DNA from: Cyanobacteria bacterium QS_4_48_99 | GTDB lineage: Bacteria > Cyanobacteriota > Cyanobacteriia > Cyanobacteriales > Rubidibacteraceae | DNA length: 47,046 bases | Assembly: GCA_003021505.1 (NCBI GenBank) | Contig: PXPT01000094.1 | Span: 1 to 47,046, forward strand | Direction of reading: 5' to 3' | Shown here: in pieces, positions 1 through 7,262 of the stretch | How the letters are laid out: every line of letters starts with the position of its first letter | Numbering within the stretch: the stretch's first letter is position 1 | Made by a program: the position numbers and the translations under genes | Notes under the pieces: model-generated | What the model saw: the letters and a program-made list of their open reading frames with translations, nothing else | What the model was told of the DNA's origin: nothing | Database searches by the model: none

Positions 1-1
1 A

Positions 2-585
2 GAAACTCGCTACTGGGTCGAAGCCCTAGCGGGACCCAAACAAGAGGCGTTATTCGAGCACGGCGTCGTAACAGTATGGACATGGGCAAACCCAGCCCGG
101 TTGATCCCATGGTTCACCGATGGTGAACGGCGCTACGGCCAAGCCTTATGGAAACTCGCTAGCCTTGTCAGCCGCAGAGACCCCTGCCCAGTACAGACGG
201 CGTCAAGTGTGGCGTCAGGGGTTAGAAGTCCCCATGAAGATCTTGCGGGTCACAAGGGCAGCGCCGCCTCGAGTGGGTCAACACGGAACATCCCTTCACT
301 GCCATCAGCCCCGTCAGTGAGGTGCATGCCCATCATCATGAAGCTCAAAACAGCGCCTTGCGACCAGGAGCCAGTGCCTACCGACGACGGCAAAATCTGT
401 ACGCCCAATGCTTAGAAAGCTTGCAACGGGCCTTGGATGTTCAACGCTTGATTCATAACTGGACACGACCGCATGGGGGACTGGGAAGTCAGACCACGCC
501 AGCGATGGCTATGGGATACTGCAATCGCCCTATCTCCATCCATGAGCTCCTCACAAAGCCAGGGGTTCATTGCATCACCTGCTAA
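2..585 (+). pseudogene. Decayed insertion-sequence transposase (5' end outside window)
   Basis: The stretch reads as one transposase only if the frame changes twice. Frame 2 gives a segment with WFTDGERRYGQALWKL, up to about position 175. Frame 3 then continues with ETPAQYRRRQVWRQGLEVP, to about 240. Frame 1 carries the C-terminal part with RRRQNLYAQCLESLQRALD, LIHNWTRPH and the final stop at 585. The conserved WTDGE-R-Y-Q and IHNW-RPH pieces resemble IS1-like DDE transposases common in cyanobacteria; I am sure it is a transposase remnant and less sure of the family. The two frameshifts mean no functional protein. No terminal inverted repeat is visible because the left end is cut off. Confidence 0.7.
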
Positions 586-602
586 GAAACCAGTGCCCGT
601 TT

Positions 603-1568
603 TTATTCACTCTCCCTGTCTGTGTTGGCATTATTTGACTGAGCTGCTAATTCTGCCTGAGTTTGTTTGAGCTGGTATCGTGCCTGCTCTAGTTCAGAGC
701 GCAGGCTTTTAAGTTGTAGTTCCAAATGACGAGTATTTAGCCAATCTTGAAAAGCCGTACTTTTATCAGGAAAGGTTGGGACTTTCTCGAACCACGAGAC
801 TTTATCAGCCTCACTAAATAAATCTTCCCTTTGATTTAATTTTTGATAGGTTGTCAAAGCTTCTGGAAAGTAAAAACGAATCAAGGTGGCTCTCTCGGTA
901 TCCGAAACTTGATTACAAAATAGGGACGGCTCGTAAATTTTTGGTGCCGGAGCTGCTAAATTCATTTTGAATTTGGCCTTAATTGCTTCAATTAAATCTT
1001 GTGTACGATTAACGACACTGTAAGCACTAACTAGAAGACAACGTTCAGTAAACTTATTGTAAAAATCTAAAATATTTTGGTTGTAGCGCATCCAAATTTT
1101 GACAGCTAAATCGGGTTGGTTAATAAAAGTTTTGTCGCCTCGACGGTAGAGGGAATCAACGACTTCCCAAGGCGAGCGATAAATTAATAAAAAGTTGGCA
1201 TCGGGAAGGAATTTACTCCAAAAATCGAGGAAAAGAGTGGTGCGTGGCTCTTTCCATCCCCACATCGGACTCGATGCATTTTTAGAAATAAGCTCTTTTG
1301 CTTTTTCAACATACTGCTGCTCAACTTTAATATTTTCTTGCAAAGTCCACCCACCATCATTTAAACCTTGCGATCGCAAAACCATTTCGTGAAATTCCAG
1401 AAAATCCCGATTTTCAAAGAAACCTCTAACATTACCATGACCAGGTTCTATCAGTCTTTGACCAATATCTAATCCGGCACTCTGAAGTAAAGATGCTGTC
1501 AAAGATGTACCAGAACGATGCATTCCAGTAATGATTAAAATTGATGGTTTAATCTGGCTATTTGACAT
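603..1568 (-). CDS. Sulfotransferase family protein
   Basis: A protein of about 321 residues that probably transfers sulfate from PAPS to a carbohydrate or other acceptor. The N-terminal P-loop GMHRSGTSL is the 5'-phosphosulfate-binding signature of the sulfotransferase superfamily. It is followed by a middle region with FLLIYRSPWEVVDSLYRRG, matching the 3'-phosphate-binding segment (RxPxxxxxS-like). The C-terminal 40 residues look like a coiled coil (repeated L, Q and E). I chose the ATG at 1568 (MSNSQIKPS). An upstream start at 1607 would add 13 residues that come from the adjacent low-complexity repeat. The gene follows an insertion-sequence remnant, a common setting for cell-surface polysaccharide genes. 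The acceptor cannot be told. Confidence 0.8.
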   Translation of the reverse strand: MSNSQIKPSILIITGMHRSGTSLTASLLQSAGLDIGQRLIEPGHGNVRGFFENRDFLEFHEMVLRSQGLNDGGWTLQENIKVEQQYVEKAKELISKNASSPMWGWKEPRTTLFLDFWSKFLPDANFLLIYRSPWEVVDSLYRRGDKTFINQPDLAVKIWMRYNQNILDFYNKFTERCLLVSAYSVVNRTQDLIEAIKAKFKMNLAAPAPKIYEPSLFCNQVSDTERATLIRFYFPEALTTYQKLNQREDLFSEADKVSWFEKVPTFPDKSTAFQDWLNTRHLELQLKSLRSELEQARYQLKQTQAELAAQSNNANTDRESE

Positions 1569-1578
1569 TGATTTAAGT

Positions 1579-1670
1579 GGAAAGAGAAAGGACACGGAAG
1601 GGGACAAGGGGAAATTCTGACAGGTTCAACCTCTCCCCATCCCCTGGTCTCCCCCTCACCCTCTCCTTTT
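1579..1670. repeat. Purine-rich/pyrimidine-rich foldback repeat
   Basis: A purine-rich stretch (GGAAAGGGGACAAGGGG type) is followed after a short spacer by a C/T-rich stretch (CTCCCC, ATCCCCTGG, CTCCCCCTC), so the two halves can fold on each other. The same kind of sequence occurs at 7150-7262, 31998-32129 and 41380-41530, and inside mutL and the caspase gene. It lies between mutL and the sulfotransferase gene and may end mutL transcription. Confidence 0.5.
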
Positions 1671-1696
1671 CTACTTCTACCCATTCACTGACTAAT

Positions 1697-3529
1697 TTAA
1701 ATCCCGTGGCTCTTGCCAATCACCCAATGACGGCGGAAGAAGCGGGAGAGGGCGGACTCTTCTAAGGGAAGATAAATGGGGCGTCCATGAGGGCAGGTGC
1801 GCGGATGGCGAGTTTGTCTCCATTCGTCTAGCAGGGTTTGCATTTCTGGCAGATTTAGGGAAGTACCGTTGCGAATCGCACTGCGGCAGGCGGTGGCAAC
1901 TTGTGCTTCTTGCACATCTCCCCCCCAACTTAGTTCTACCAGCGCATCAGCGCAATCATCTCGCTGTTGCAGCATAGCCGGAGCGGTGCGTATTGCCCAG
2001 AGTTGCTCGCCAAATGGCTCGACATCCAAGTTTAAGCGCTGGAGTTGTTCAACTTGTGCTGGTGTAAGCTGGGAGAGAATCACCGGGGGTTCGAGGGGCA
2101 CGAGCTGCCAGTGATCGAGCAGTTGTTCGTATAAAACTCGCTCGTGGGCAATGTGCTGCTCCACCAACCATACTCCAGAAGGATGTTCGGCAAGGATGTA
2201 GGTGTTGCGAACTTGGGCAACTGCCTGCAATTCCCTCCAGCCGATATCACTGGCTTCAGTTGCCTCCGCTGCGGTTTCTGTGGGTTGCAGATTACGAGTG
2301 AGATGGTAGCTTCCTTTTGCTTCTGAGGCTTTGAGGAGTTTCCCCACGCGCTGATTTTGGGCAGCAGGAAAGTTAGAGGAACTAATCTGTAAAGCTTGCT
2401 CAATTGCGTGGGTTACTTGTTCTTGCCAGAAGGGGAGGGAGTGGAGATATATTTCTGTTTTTGCAGGATTACGGTTCCAGTCAATTTGACTGGGGCAAGT
2501 CCGCAGGTGAACAAAGCAAATCGGATAGCGATCGCGTGGTAAAGTTTTTGTGAAGGCTTCCTGAATGGTTTGCTCTAATGCGGGTGATCGCACCAAGCGT
2601 CCATTGACTGCTACCCGCACCCAATCTGCTCGTCGCCGATGGCAGCGATCCGGTAATCCTACCACTAGTTCTATGTGGTATTTTGCAGGTGGAGGTGATG
2701 AGTGAGGAGTGATCAGGGATGAGGGATGAAGGTTCTTCTCCTGCTTCCTCTGCTTCCCTGCTCCTGTGCTCCCCTGCTCATCTGCTCTTGGTGTCCCCGC
2801 GTCTCCGTGCCCCCGGGTCTCGGTGTCTCCCCCCTGAGGTGTAGGCACTTCCAAATTTAGCAATTGCAAATCACTTGAGCGCACCTGTCGGAGAATTTGG
2901 GGTAGAATCTGTTTTGCCGTAGAACCGGGGCTGATACTAAACCATAGCCGCTCGTTTTGCCGCACTTGCCAAGTTACGCCGGGATGACAAAGGGCAATCT
3001 GCTGAATGGTTCCCTGCACGAGTTTGAGCTGTTTTGCCATACTCGGTAAGCCCCGACGACGCACAAGCCAGTTGCCAAAAAGATTGGAAACCGTCACAAT
3101 TGTTCCAGGCGCGATCGCCACTGTTTCTTCCCTGCACCCTTGTCCTTGTTGGTTAAAAACGACGCGCCACCCTTGACTTTCCGCTTGTCGGCTCAAAACC
3201 TCTACATCAGCCAGTTGTGCCAAACTGTGCAGTGCTTCCCCACGAAATCCTAAACTGGTAATCTGCTCCAAATCTTCACTGTTGTGGATTTTGCTGGTAC
3301 TGTGTGCCTTAGCACAAACTTGCAGGTTATGCAAATCCATGCCGCTGCCATTGTCGGCGACTTGCACGCGCCACAAGTTTGGGTACAGAGAAATAACGAT
3401 TCGCGTTGCCCCTGCATCAAGCGAATTTTCTACCAATTCCCGTACCACTGCCGCCACCGAATCAATCACCTCTGCGGCAGCAATCCGACTCACTACGTCT
3501 GGGGGAAGCGGTTGAATTGCAAATGACAT
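1697..3529 (-). CDS. mutL: DNA mismatch repair protein MutL
   Basis: A 610-residue MutL that links MutS mismatch recognition to downstream repair. The N-terminal GHKL ATPase has ELVENSLDAGAT, DNGSGM and GFRGEAL. The DNA-binding transducer part has NRNPAKTEIYL (the usual form is VNVHPTKxEVRF). The C-terminal dimerisation/endonuclease domain has EQHIAHERVLYE, corresponding to the DQHAxxExxxxE metal motif with Asp replaced by Glu, plus ACRSAIRNG and CPHGRP. The usual IAAGEV is IAAAEV here. Residues about 230-280 are a translated interspersed repeat rather than conserved MutL sequence. The start ATG at 3529 gives a normal N terminus. There is no mutS in the window. Confidence 0.95.
   Translation of the reverse strand: MSFAIQPLPPDVVSRIAAAEVIDSVAAVVRELVENSLDAGATRIVISLYPNLWRVQVADNGSGMDLHNLQVCAKAHSTSKIHNSEDLEQITSLGFRGEALHSLAQLADVEVLSRQAESQGWRVVFNQQGQGCREETVAIAPGTIVTVSNLFGNWLVRRRGLPSMAKQLKLVQGTIQQIALCHPGVTWQVRQNERLWFSISPGSTAKQILPQILRQVRSSDLQLLNLEVPTPQGGDTETRGHGDAGTPRADEQGSTGAGKQRKQEKNLHPSSLITPHSSPPPAKYHIELVVGLPDRCHRRRADWVRVAVNGRLVRSPALEQTIQEAFTKTLPRDRYPICFVHLRTCPSQIDWNRNPAKTEIYLHSLPFWQEQVTHAIEQALQISSSNFPAAQNQRVGKLLKASEAKGSYHLTRNLQPTETAAEATEASDIGWRELQAVAQVRNTYILAEHPSGVWLVEQHIAHERVLYEQLLDHWQLVPLEPPVILSQLTPAQVEQLQRLNLDVEPFGEQLWAIRTAPAMLQQRDDCADALVELSWGGDVQEAQVATACRSAIRNGTSLNLPEMQTLLDEWRQTRHPRTCPHGRPIYLPLEESALSRFFRRHWVIGKSHGI
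2693..2840. repeat. Interspersed heptamer-type repeat inside mutL
   Basis: Within the mutL reading frame a purine-rich run (GATGAGTGAGGAGTG-like heptads) is followed by pyrimidine-rich units such as CTGCTTCC and GTCCCCGCGTCTCC. It is the same class as the intergenic foldback repeats of this window. It is translated in frame as a hydrophilic linker rich in G, T, R, E and Q. Confidence 0.6.
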
Positions 3530-3716
3530 AATTTTGTCGTCAGCCGTCGATTTCCATCGTGCCTAACCTCTATTATTCTCTAACAACAAAATTAAGAGAA
3601 GAGCATGATCTTTTCCCCTAATTTAAGAAAATATTAGAAATTAGGTTTCGTAGGAGACAGTTAACTGCTCAGACCCCTATCTAAACGACCAAACGACTCC
3701 CGATACTTAGTGATAT

Positions 3717-3798
3717 GGGCAAGGAGAGACTCGAACTCTCATGACCAGAGGTCGCCACATTTTGAGTGTGGTGCGTCTACCAATTCCGCCACTTGCCC
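3717..3798 (-). tRNA. tRNA-Leu (anticodon CAA)
   Basis: On the minus strand the sequence folds into a complete tRNA. The acceptor stem is GGGCAAG/CTTGCCC. The anticodon stem CCACA/TGTGG encloses the loop CTCAAAA, giving anticodon CAA. A long variable arm (GACC TCT GGTC) is typical of leucine tRNA. The T arm is GAGAG-TTCGAGT-CTCTC. The 3' CCA is not encoded. Its 5' end overlaps the last 22 nt of the M48 peptidase reading frame on the same strand. Confidence 0.95.
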
Positions 3799-4652
3799 TT
3801 AGAATTAGTTTCGCTATTATAACCTGTTTGATGGCGCTGAAACAAGGTTTGATAGTCTTGAGAACTCGCCCAGCGATCAATTTCTCTTGCTCGCAGAACC
3901 GGGACGGGATGAGATAATTGCTCAGTCTGAGCAGATTTTAACATTTCGCCCAGTTGTGTTTCGCTAACTGCGTCGTAAGCTCGGGCTTGGTCTATAAAAG
4001 CATCCAAGTTCAACTGTGGGGCGAGAGTAGGTGAACCGCCAGCTAGTTTCATCAGCACCGACATCATCACCTGGGAATCTTGGACAGCTAGTAGTGCGGC
4101 GCGATCACAAGTGAACTCTGCACAGCGAACCCATGCTAGCATTTGCGATCGCAAAGATTCAGCAAGCACTGCTCCCCAACTGGGGAGTAAACCCGCACCT
4201 AAAACCACTAAGTTAGCTAGAGTTAAGTAAACGCCATGTTCGCATTTGAGATGACCCAATTCGTGGGCAATCACTGACTGGATTTCCTCTGGTGTCAACA
4301 TCTCAATTAAGGAGGTGTGCAGAACCAAAAATGGCTGCTTTCCCCGCATGGCAAACGTATAGGCATTCGGTGCCGGATGCTGCTGCACGTAGAGTTGAGG
4401 GGGTTCTAAATCCAACCTTTGACAGGCTTCAATTAGCAGCTTGTGCAGGTGGGGTAGCTGTTTTTCACTCACCAGCACGCTTGAGGCGATATTGTTCAGG
4501 TAGAAAAACTGCTCTGCTACTGGACCGAGTAAACTTCGCACTGCTATATCTAGCCCCGGCAGTTGCTTTAGGGCTTCGGTAGCTTCTAAATCCAGGGGAT
4601 GGCGAAACTCGTTTGCTTTGAGACCAACTAAATTTGTCTTGTTAGATTCCAT
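3777..4652 (-). CDS. M48-family zinc metallopeptidase
   Basis: A 291-residue protein with the zinc-binding motif HELGH (in IAHELGHLKCEHG) and a downstream glutamate region (CAEFTCDRAALLA) typical of M48 peptidases (HtpX/Ste24/Oma1 relatives), which degrade membrane-associated or misfolded proteins. A hydrophobic segment follows the active site (LANLVVLGAGLLPSW), so the protein may sit on a membrane. The ATG at 4652 begins MESNKTNLVG. The reading frame has no stop before it enters the tRNA-Leu gene: the last six residues (GKWRNW) and the stop codon are read from the tRNA acceptor and D-arm sequence. Confidence 0.9.
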   Translation of the reverse strand: MESNKTNLVGLKANEFRHPLDLEATEALKQLPGLDIAVRSLLGPVAEQFFYLNNIASSVLVSEKQLPHLHKLLIEACQRLDLEPPQLYVQQHPAPNAYTFAMRGKQPFLVLHTSLIEMLTPEEIQSVIAHELGHLKCEHGVYLTLANLVVLGAGLLPSWGAVLAESLRSQMLAWVRCAEFTCDRAALLAVQDSQVMMSVLMKLAGGSPTLAPQLNLDAFIDQARAYDAVSETQLGEMLKSAQTEQLSHPVPVLRAREIDRWASSQDYQTLFQRHQTGYNSETNSKGKWRNW

Positions 4653-4820
4653 CTGGGCGATTGTCTTGAGTGGAGAAGTTTAGGCATTAGTCGTATAGGG
4701 GAGGGTGAGGAGACACTATGCCCTCCCTATAGTTTATGCTCAACTATAGCAATCTGTAGTGTAGGAAACCTATACGACCAAACAACTAATACCTATTCTT
4801 CGCTTTCTGCCTTCTGCTGC

Positions 4821-5177
4821 TTATACACCAAAAGACTTACCACAGCCACAGGTTTGGCTAGCATTGGGGTTAGTGAACTGGAAGCCTCCACCAATGAGAG
4901 CATTGCTGTAGTCTAAGGTTAGACCATAGATATAAAGAAGGCTTTTGGGATCGCTGACGATTTTAAAGCCCTCGTAGTCAAACACCTCATCGTCTTCACG
5001 AACTTTGCTGGGGTCTTCAAAGTCCATCATGTAGGACATCCCAGAACAACCGCCATTGCGAACCCCGACTCGCAGGCAGAGGTCTTCTCCCTGTTGCTCG
5101 CGCAGGGCGAGGAGATGCCCGAGAGCGACTTCTGAGAGTTGAATTCCACTTTGTTGTTGCTGAGTTACTTCTGTCAT
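4821..5177 (-). CDS. Iron-sulfur cluster assembly accessory protein, IscA/SufA family
   Basis: A 118-residue A-type carrier that receives and delivers Fe-S clusters. The three conserved cysteines are present: one in [13 protein letters not shown] and two in the C-terminal CGCGKSF. The length is normal for the family. The start at 5177 ([22 protein letters not shown]) fits cyanobacterial homologues. There are no suf or isc genes beside it, so its partner system is elsewhere on the chromosome. Confidence 0.93.
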   Translation of the reverse strand: MTEVTQQQQSGIQLSEVALGHLLALREQQGEDLCLRVGVRNGGCSGMSYMMDFEDPSKVREDDEVFDYEGFKIVSDPKSLLYIYGLTLDYSNALIGGGFQFTNPNASQTCGCGKSFGV

Positions 5178-5501
5178 ATGTTAGGCGCGGCTCCTATCTT
5201 TTTTATATTATGGACAAATTACATCCATCTGAACATCTAATCTTAACAAGTCTATCCTCGCATCTTTGCTCTGTTTTTGCTCTGATGCCCTTCTAATGCT
5301 ACTTGTCAGTGATCGCTTTCGCTGTTTCAACTTTAGTGAGTGTCACTCTGGCTTCATGGCTGCCCTAGCGCGAGTTTCACTCAGTTGCTTCCAACTAGCG
5401 AAGCGATCACACCTAGGATTCAAAAGTATTAGGCTTAAGTTAGAGTAACGCTAGATTCGCTAAAACTCAGCAAGTATTTCTATTTTAGGAACACGATCTC
5501 C
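5178..5501. other. Intergenic region between divergent genes, no gene seen
   Basis: This 324-bp region separates the minus-strand IscA-like gene from the plus-strand unknown gene at 5502. It must hold promoters for both. I see no RNA gene, clear repeat or convincing small ORF. Confidence 0.5.
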
Positions 5502-7142
5502 ATGACTGCTCTCCCTTTGACCACACAGCATCGCCTTAGAAAAATTCCCCAAACCCCCAGTGTTTGGGAAGGCGATCGCCGTCCCACCTCGGGGGAAGCC
5601 CAAAATTTAGATACAGATGCACCAAGTGATGGGGATTGTATTCTTTGGGTAGATGGCACAGAGGGCATGGTGAGGGCAATGGATGTGGTTTCACCCGAGA
5701 TGGGTTCAGAAGCGATTGTTCGTACCCTGCTGCGAGCAATTGAAAATCCTCACAGTCAGGCAACACCAGCAAGACCCCAGAAAGTAATTGTCCGAGACCG
5801 AGAAATTCAGTTTTTCTTGAGGGGAGCCTTGCAAAACCTAGAAATTGAAGTTGATTATGCCCCAAATTTGCCTCTCATTGAGGAAGTTTTTCGTGGCTTT
5901 GAGGAAGTAAGCAACACTCGACCCCCAACGCTTCCGCCTCAATATAGCAACCTACTAGAGAAAACCGCTTACGAAGTCTGGAATGAGGCACCTTGGGAAT
6001 GCCTGGCTGACCACGATATCCTCTCCATAGAAATTAGCAAATTGGAAGTGGGGACGCTCTATGCCTCCGCGATGGGAATGTTGGGGGAGGAGTATGGTGT
6101 GCTGCTGTACCGCTCAATCGAGTCCCTGAAGCAATTTCGGGAAGCCGCAGTGACAGACAATTCCATAGAGAAGCTAGAAAATGCTTTTCTGCAGCAAGAT
6201 TGCTGGTTTTTGAGTTTCGAGCAGGCTGAGCATTCTGAGCAAGAAGATGAACTTAATTTAGCAACACTTCCCAGTTCAGCCATCCATCCCAATTTTGGTA
6301 GCGTGCATCCCTACGAGGGAATCCGACCTTTCCTGGGAGAGGAGGAAGCAATCACGGTTTATGTCGCCCTCAAAGCCCTCCAGCGCTTTTTGCGCCAATC
6401 CAAACGGGACTTAGAAGCCGAAACGTTAAGCTCAATTGTCAAGCACCATCGCATTTCGTTGCCCGAAGCGGATGGCTTTCCAAAAACGGTAGCAGTTACC
6501 GTTTCCACCATGCCCGATTTAGCCACTGAGCTGTCTGAGATGCTAGAGCAAGCAGAATCAACTGCATCAGAGAGTGGGGAACCAACCCCAGAAACGTCTT
6601 TGCCTCTGCGAGAAGACTTGATCCCAGAAGATTCTTTGCTCAGTCTGGGCATGGTGCCTTGGGAATGGGTAGAAGTGCTGAGTGAAAGTAATGACAAATA
6701 CTATCAGTCTCAGGGCGCTAGCCCGTCTGGAGATGAGATGCCGGTGGTTTTAATTCAAACCTCCCGCCCTAAGGCACAAGCACTGATTGAAAATCTTCAG
6801 GCTGCCGGGAACTTGAAAGGAATTTGCTTTAATCCAGGGGAAGATCCCTTTTCCGAAAGCAGCTACGATCTGGGAATTCTCCAAACAGGCAACGAAGATC
6901 TATACTTGTTTGGTGAATTTAGTGGCGATGCCCCAGCTCATCTTCAAGCACGTCAGCAATGGGATAGGCGTTGTCAACAAACTAACGGTTACTGCGGCTT
7001 GATTATTGCCAGAGGGCTAAAGGGGTCATCTCGGGGTCAGCCCAAACTGCGCGACATAATGGCATTATTTGAGGCGGAAGCCCTCTCAGCAGAAGCGTTA
7101 GGAATGGGAATGCTTCAGTTAATGCCTCAGCCTGAGTTTTAG
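5502..7142 (+). CDS. Conserved cyanobacterial protein of unknown function
   Basis: A 546-residue soluble protein with no signal peptide or membrane segment. The N-terminal third has alternating short strands (CILWVDGTEGMVRAMDVV, KVIVRDREIQFFLRGAL) that resemble the DUF6930-type fold found in cyanobacteria; this assignment is from memory and tentative. A helical middle follows, then an acidic, Ser/Pro/Glu-rich linker around residues 345-380. The conserved C-terminal block contains DLYLFGEFSGD, ARQQWDRRCQQTNGYCGL and LRDIMALFEAEAL. The ATG at 5502 follows a plausible leader. Neighbours give no functional hint. Confidence 0.75.
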   Translation: MTALPLTTQHRLRKIPQTPSVWEGDRRPTSGEAQNLDTDAPSDGDCILWVDGTEGMVRAMDVVSPEMGSEAIVRTLLRAIENPHSQATPARPQKVIVRDREIQFFLRGALQNLEIEVDYAPNLPLIEEVFRGFEEVSNTRPPTLPPQYSNLLEKTAYEVWNEAPWECLADHDILSIEISKLEVGTLYASAMGMLGEEYGVLLYRSIESLKQFREAAVTDNSIEKLENAFLQQDCWFLSFEQAEHSEQEDELNLATLPSSAIHPNFGSVHPYEGIRPFLGEEEAITVYVALKALQRFLRQSKRDLEAETLSSIVKHHRISLPEADGFPKTVAVTVSTMPDLATELSEMLEQAESTASESGEPTPETSLPLREDLIPEDSLLSLGMVPWEWVEVLSESNDKYYQSQGASPSGDEMPVVLIQTSRPKAQALIENLQAAGNLKGICFNPGEDPFSESSYDLGILQTGNEDLYLFGEFSGDAPAHLQARQQWDRRCQQTNGYCGLIIARGLKGSSRGQPKLRDIMALFEAEALSAEALGMGMLQLMPQPEF

Positions 7143-7149
7143 CTGCAAG

Positions 7150-7262
7150 GATGAAGGATGAGTGATGAGGGATGAAAAGGAGTGGGAGAAATTCTCCTCG
7201 GTGTCTCCTGGTCCGCCAATTCCGGTGTCCTTCCTAATCCATCCTTCCTGTTTCCTCCTTAT
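7150..7262. repeat. Heptamer repeat followed by pyrimidine-rich arm
   Basis: GATGAAG, GATGAGT, GATGAGG and GATGAAA heptads are followed by a C/T-rich arm (TTCTCCTCGG, TCCTTCC, TTTCCTCC). It fills the space between two convergent genes and may serve as a two-way terminator. It is the same class as the other foldback repeats of this window. Confidence 0.55.

Noticed and set aside
5266..5448. 60-codon plus-strand frame in the gap before the unknown gene
   Set aside because: Cys/Phe/Leu-rich random composition, no ribosome-binding site and no similarity to a known small protein.
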